Positions 52,601 through 58,600 of a DNA stretch of 64,000 nucleotides are shown here, piece by piece (the stretch's first letter is position 1; each line of letters starts with the position of its first letter). The translations under genes and the position numbers were made by a program. Source of the DNA: Actinernus sp. WN-2022 (taxonomy: Eukaryota; Cnidaria; Anthozoa; Actiniaria; Actinernidae); assembly GCA_030867875.1 (NCBI GenBank), contig JAOWCC010000936.1, forward strand, positions 14,206,095 through 14,270,094. Direction: 5' to 3'. The notes below the pieces were generated by a model. It did not search any database. It saw only the letters and a program-made list of their open reading frames with translations, and was not told the origin of the DNA.

Positions 52601-55600
52601 AGGGTATGGGTCCCCCTCTACCACGCATGTCAATGTTATGGTGTCGCCTGCGATAACCGTTGTAGCCCCAGTAATATTCGAGACCCCTGTGGCAACTGCA
52701 ACAACAATAACGAAGAAGTAGGATGATGAGCTCAAAACAATTAATTACTTCTGCTTATCTCTCACATCAAAATAATTTGCTGACCATTGTTTAGATGTTA
52801 TTGGAAAAAAACGTCTAATCTGTTTTGGGATCTCTCCATTTTTATCGTAATACATGTTCACCAAGGATGACGTCTAGAAAATTTATAAGATCTCCTATGA
52901 GCCGAAACTGACTGTCAGTAAATAATTACTAATTGGCCATGGACGAAAAGAGGAAAGGACTGGGTTCCAGTTGTATGCGCAGTGCACCATGGGTATCGGT
53001 TTGGGTAGACACGTTCGTAAACAACATTGCGTCCTTAGGGAAGAAGTGACGTAATTCTGAAGGTTTTCTCTAAATGGAAGATCAAGAAAGTTCCTCTGTT
53101 GTCTCCATAGGATGAGATATACTAGACATCGTCATCAGCAGGATTTCCAAGTGGTAAAGTGCAAGATACCACGAAAATCCTTTAACAACAACTGCGATAC
53201 GATAAACTTCGAACAACCAACTAGTTCCCGTTATTGTCAGGTTCTTGGTAGAATGTCTAGATATAAATGAAGGTTAGAGTATTATTCAATAATTATTTGT
53301 TACCGAGTATTTTCCTCCTTCTAGATGCACATCATTAGAACCCGGCCTTTCCTCATTTCGGTAGTGACCTCACATTTCCAGTAGCAAAAAGCATAAAAAC
53401 TAATAAAAAATGTCATGCTAAATGTCCATACGAAAAGGATTTCATTACGTAATCAGCAAAAATACTCACCATCAACAGCTAATGTTACAGTCTCACGTGC
53501 CTCTCCAGCTCTGCTAGTTGCAATACACGTGTAGTGTCCCTCGTATTTCTTGTTATTCTCGACAAATGTGATCAACAAGTTACCATCGATAACAGAATGT
53601 AAGAAAGGAATAGCACTGCCATTGAATGTCCACGAAATCGATGGCTGCGGTACACCAGACGCACTACATGGAAATGTGACATTACCTCCATCTAGGATCA
53701 TTTGGCTGACTGGTATAATGGTGAACTCTGGCTTAACTAAGACAACAAGCAAATTATAAGCAACTAAGCATTTTGAAATTTATCAACTTAACACATTTAT
53801 TAATAACACATAAAAATGGAGATCTTGAAGTGTTTCAGCTATGGATATTCCCCCAACACTATTGCTGTACCCTACATGTACATTGATAAAAACTTAAACA
53901 CAGAAACATGAAACATACGCACTGAACATGAGCTATGGAATTTTCTGATTGGTTCCCTACTGACAGGCTATCACCTCATATCCCAATAGTAGAGGAAGTT
54001 AAATAGAAATAAAACATGGCTAGCTAATTGAAGGTTTGCCTAATTAAGCAAAGCAAAAATTGGTAATTTGCTACACAAATGGTTCATGTATTCGTTAATA
54101 GAGCGTGAATTGTATGGTTAGTATTCATATGTGATTCACATTCAAGGATGTTTTGTATAAGTACGGGCTGCTAATGTGTTAAATGTCCTGCCATGCAGTC
54201 TAAAGTACATCCAGAATACAGGCTGCCGGACTACAATCCCTAGCCTACGTAACATCCGAACGAACGAAACCCTGGTTAAATTTAACCGCAGGGACTATCT
54301 ATTATAAAGCAAATGAAATATGTATTTTACCTTCCTATGGACTATCATAAAAATAATGCCCTTTTGAGGACTTGAAAAGCTAATGTGTTTACACGCGTTC
54401 CGCGCAGCTTTTCAAGACCTCGACCATCTATTTTTTTATAGAACATGACATATCATATTTTCATTTGTCAAATAGTTGTCCACTTACACAGGACTTCAAT
54501 GTTTTCTGTCACTGGTCCTTTACCATCTACTCCATTCATGGCATAACATGAATAGTTATCAGCCTCTTTGTACGTCACACCGGAACCAGATCTCAGGTAC
54601 AAATGGCTGCTGACGTTCGTTTCTGTTAGATTCCTTTGTAGGATGGTTGTATTCACCACAGGGTTCCCATGTTTCCTCCAACTTATAATGGGTAGTGGAA
54701 ATCCTTGACCATAACAATGTAACGTAACATTTCGTTTCCCAAGGTAAAGTATGTATTGACTTGATGGAACAAAAATACTTGCCGGTACTGTAAATAACAA
54801 AATAATTGGTCGTTTAGCAGCCAATGTTATGAAGGACGAACGCTGCTGTGTCTGTACGCTACAATGGCTGAGGTCACACTCGCCAAAGTTTACTGTAGTA
54901 AAGCGCTATTTACTATAGTAAACCCTTTTTCGAATGTGGCATCCTTTCCGTAGTTTACCATAGTAAACTCATATCTGGTTAGTTACGATAGAAACGGCGG
55001 GAGGATTAAAATAAACTTTACTGCAGTAAATCTATCTGAAAAGGGTGGGTATGTCTCGTAGTTAATCTAAACCTTGTTGATTTATTTAACATTTGTCAAC
55101 TTTTTTGAAGCGTTTATCAGAAAAGTGCAATCACGTACTCTGCGAACAGAAATAGATTTATTCCCGTTCAGTCATTGCGTGCATGCGATCACAATTAGGA
55201 CGATTTTAACATGCATCAGTCACCTCGTGAGCTATAGTTTCTTCGATGTACAGCGACAGGGATGTAGCAGTAAATCCAAGGCACGTTTGCATATTTTTCC
55301 TTTCATCTAACCATAGTTAAAGTGCATATGAGCCATGGGAGTATTCGTATACCAATACATCTCTGAATGTTGTGGAGTACCTCTGTGAAAAATGTTTTTT
55401 TTTCTCTAGACAGAATAGTGAATGTTCTATGCTTCTTCAAAGTCGCTCAAAAGTAACCTTTCCTGACCCAACGCCGCGCAATCAAGGGTCAAGGGTCGAG
55501 TCCTTAAAGTACGTCATACCAAGAATGATATGCCCTTTACTGGGTTTCTAATTGATTAATTAAATTAGTTTTTTCGCAGGTTCATCAATTGGAACGTCTT

Positions 55601-58600
55601 GCGAAGTAGAGCTCCAGTTGTGACGTAATTTAAGGACTCGACCCATGACCCTTGCTTACGCGGCGTTGGGTCAGGAAAGCCGGTCACTTTTGAGCGACTT
55701 TGAAGAAGCGTAGAACATTCACTATTCTGTCTAGAGAAAAACTTTTTCACAGAAGTATTCAACACCATTCAGAGAATCATTGGTATACAAAAACACTCAG
55801 GGCTCATATGCACTTTAATAGAGTGGAATGGTTAGGAAATCCGGCAAATTTCAAAGGGGCTAACAACGGAGTTGCGATTTATGTTGGAAGGGGGTAAGAC
55901 AAAAGATTGTGCACGGTCATAGTTCATTAGCGTCCCATGAACGACTGAACCCACACGTTTCTATCGCCTGATTGATTAACATATTGGAATTTCTATTGTG
56001 TTTTGTGCACGGTAATAAGCGAACAAAGACATAAAACAAAGAAGGTCGCTGGGTTTCATAACCATTCCACTCTATTAACTATGATCTAACAGATGTTTCT
56101 ATACTTGACATTCAAAGGCAGTCATTAATTTTGGTTACAGAAAAACTGCGATATTCATTCAGCAATTCCCTATGTTAACTGCAATCTTGCTTTCTTCAAC
56201 CTCTTTCTAATTGAATTATTTCGGCTATAGAGGCACAAAGCCTGCAGATTGTAACGCAAAGAAGGGATCAGTGAATTAAAAGCGCATTACACATACATGT
56301 ACGGCATCAGTTACATACACAAAATCAGTCTGACTCAACAAGTCCACAAATATAGTGAAAAGTAATCCTTGAAACTCTGAAATCTTGTTTCCAGAGCGTT
56401 AAAAGAGCCGCGGCCGGGTTACGATAGATACGTCTCTTCGAACGATCCATGCTTAGCTTAGCGCGCGTAAGTCTTCCGAACTCACGAAGGCGAAGTTGTC
56501 TAAATTGGAAAATTTAGACAACTTCGATAGAGTTAACTCCAATTGGCAAGTTTGCCAAATGAAGCGAATTCTCTTAGCTCTCCTAGAGAGCATAATGAGT
56601 AAAGAAGAAAAATTAGCAAAACAACGCTAAGCTCGGCGAATGACCTTTGCGAATGCCTTTAAATTTGAAGGTTAAAATTAGCGTAGAACAGTAATTTTGT
56701 GATGAACAATAACGACAAATAGACTGTTTGTTTCGGAACTATCGGCTGATAGTTTCCCTTGGAAATTTGATGTTCTTAAAACTAGGATATAAGCCATCGA
56801 ACGTTCATTCCATCTAAATCGATCTCTTCGCGGCTACTGTTTTCATTTGATATGGCAATATGTGCACAGTCTAAAGAAAAATACTTACAGTACGTCCGAA
56901 ACTCTGCTGTCGAACTCCACAATCCTTCTCCGATGGAACTTAGAGCAACAACTCTCACGTCGTATTGTGTATACTGTCTTAACGCTGTAATTGGAGTCAC
57001 ATGTGTTCTGTTTACTTGATTCTTTGTCACATTCACTTCATTTGAGATATTGTGACCTGCCACACTGTACTGAACTCTGTAGAGCAAAATAGAGCCGTCT
57101 CCTGGATCGGGTGCATCCCAAGATACCTTTACTGACGTGGATCGAACATTTGAGATTACCGGCAAAGATGGTGCTGCTGGAAGCTCTAAAGGGAAGAAAA
57201 AAAATCCAGTGAAAAGTATAATGTTGCGTAGCTGTTTCTATTTTTATTGTAATTTTAGCCTAACAAGAAGAACGCCGTATCTGTGTATTGTTTATCTATT
57301 AAACAACTCTGGCTTTGACAAAGTGCTAAAGTGCAAACCGAAATGTCTTTGAAAACTCTTAATGTTCGGTACGTAGAATGCTTAGTTGTTTGAAATGGGT
57401 TTGATTGTATTTCGTTCAAAAGTGATGTATGTCATCAAATTATTTTAATACTACAAACGTTTTAATGTAGTTGTCTTAACTGCATATTTTAAGTTTGATC
57501 TCATAACAACCCTTTCACTGCTTTCAAAATTGTGTAGAGTTACAAATGAAATGAAATTCCGTTGATAATTAATCACTTACGCAGATGAATCTTCATGAAA
57601 CACAATGAGGATATTTCATTTCATGTTGAATCGAGTAGAATGAGTCATAGTATTGATCCGTACAACATGAATTGTGGTCGTTCGCTTACAACTGAAAACA
57701 CCATACTTACGTATCTCTATAAACATATCAGTTGATTTCTCCACAGGTCCATTATTAGTAAAATATCCATAGAACGCCTTACACGTATACGAAGAGCTGC
57801 ATCGGATAACACGAGTTGACGGGTCCAGCCTGATACAACTGTAGTGAGCGTAGAAATACTCCGCAGTGGTGTAGTTAACTGTCAGTGTCGATGTAGCCGC
57901 ATCGTCTGTATACGTAGGTTTACTGGAAAACCTAGTGATGTCATGGTTTTTATTCAACCAACGAATATCAACAAATGGCTCCCCATACATTGTACAGGTA
58001 ATGTCTGCTGATGACCCAGTTGTGGCTGTGAGATTCCTATTTACTACTAACTGTGTTATACGTGGTGAAGCAACTGGAAAAAGGAAAGAAATCGTTTAAT
58101 GAACGTACTCCAGGTAATACAAATGATGCATGGTAAAAGAAGAATTTTAAATGCCTTTATTATTATGCAAAGAAATCCAGAACATCTCTTTGGCATTAAG
58201 CAGTCTTGAAAAGCCGTAAACAACGAAAACAAATGGTTTGTGTGAACTGTACAATTCAGGGAAGAGTGACGTGAAGGAAATAGTCATACAGTGTATAACA
58301 CCTGTTTCTTGGAATATTTATTCAATGAAACCTCCCTGAAAAGATATTTTATAAATAAGGAGTATTTAGAGTATAATAAAAGAACATCATTAACACAGAA
58401 GATGGGATGTTTATAAAATTTGAGCACTGTTGTACCTTTCCTAATATCCTGTCTTAGCTATCACCATACAACCCTCTTAAATTTATGATTTAAAGAATAT
58501 CCTATAATATATACACCTACCGTTTTCGCAGCCATACACGTCAACTCTCATGCAAGTTTTGTTATTTGCTGTTTTTGGAATGATGCGAACAAATCGTGCC

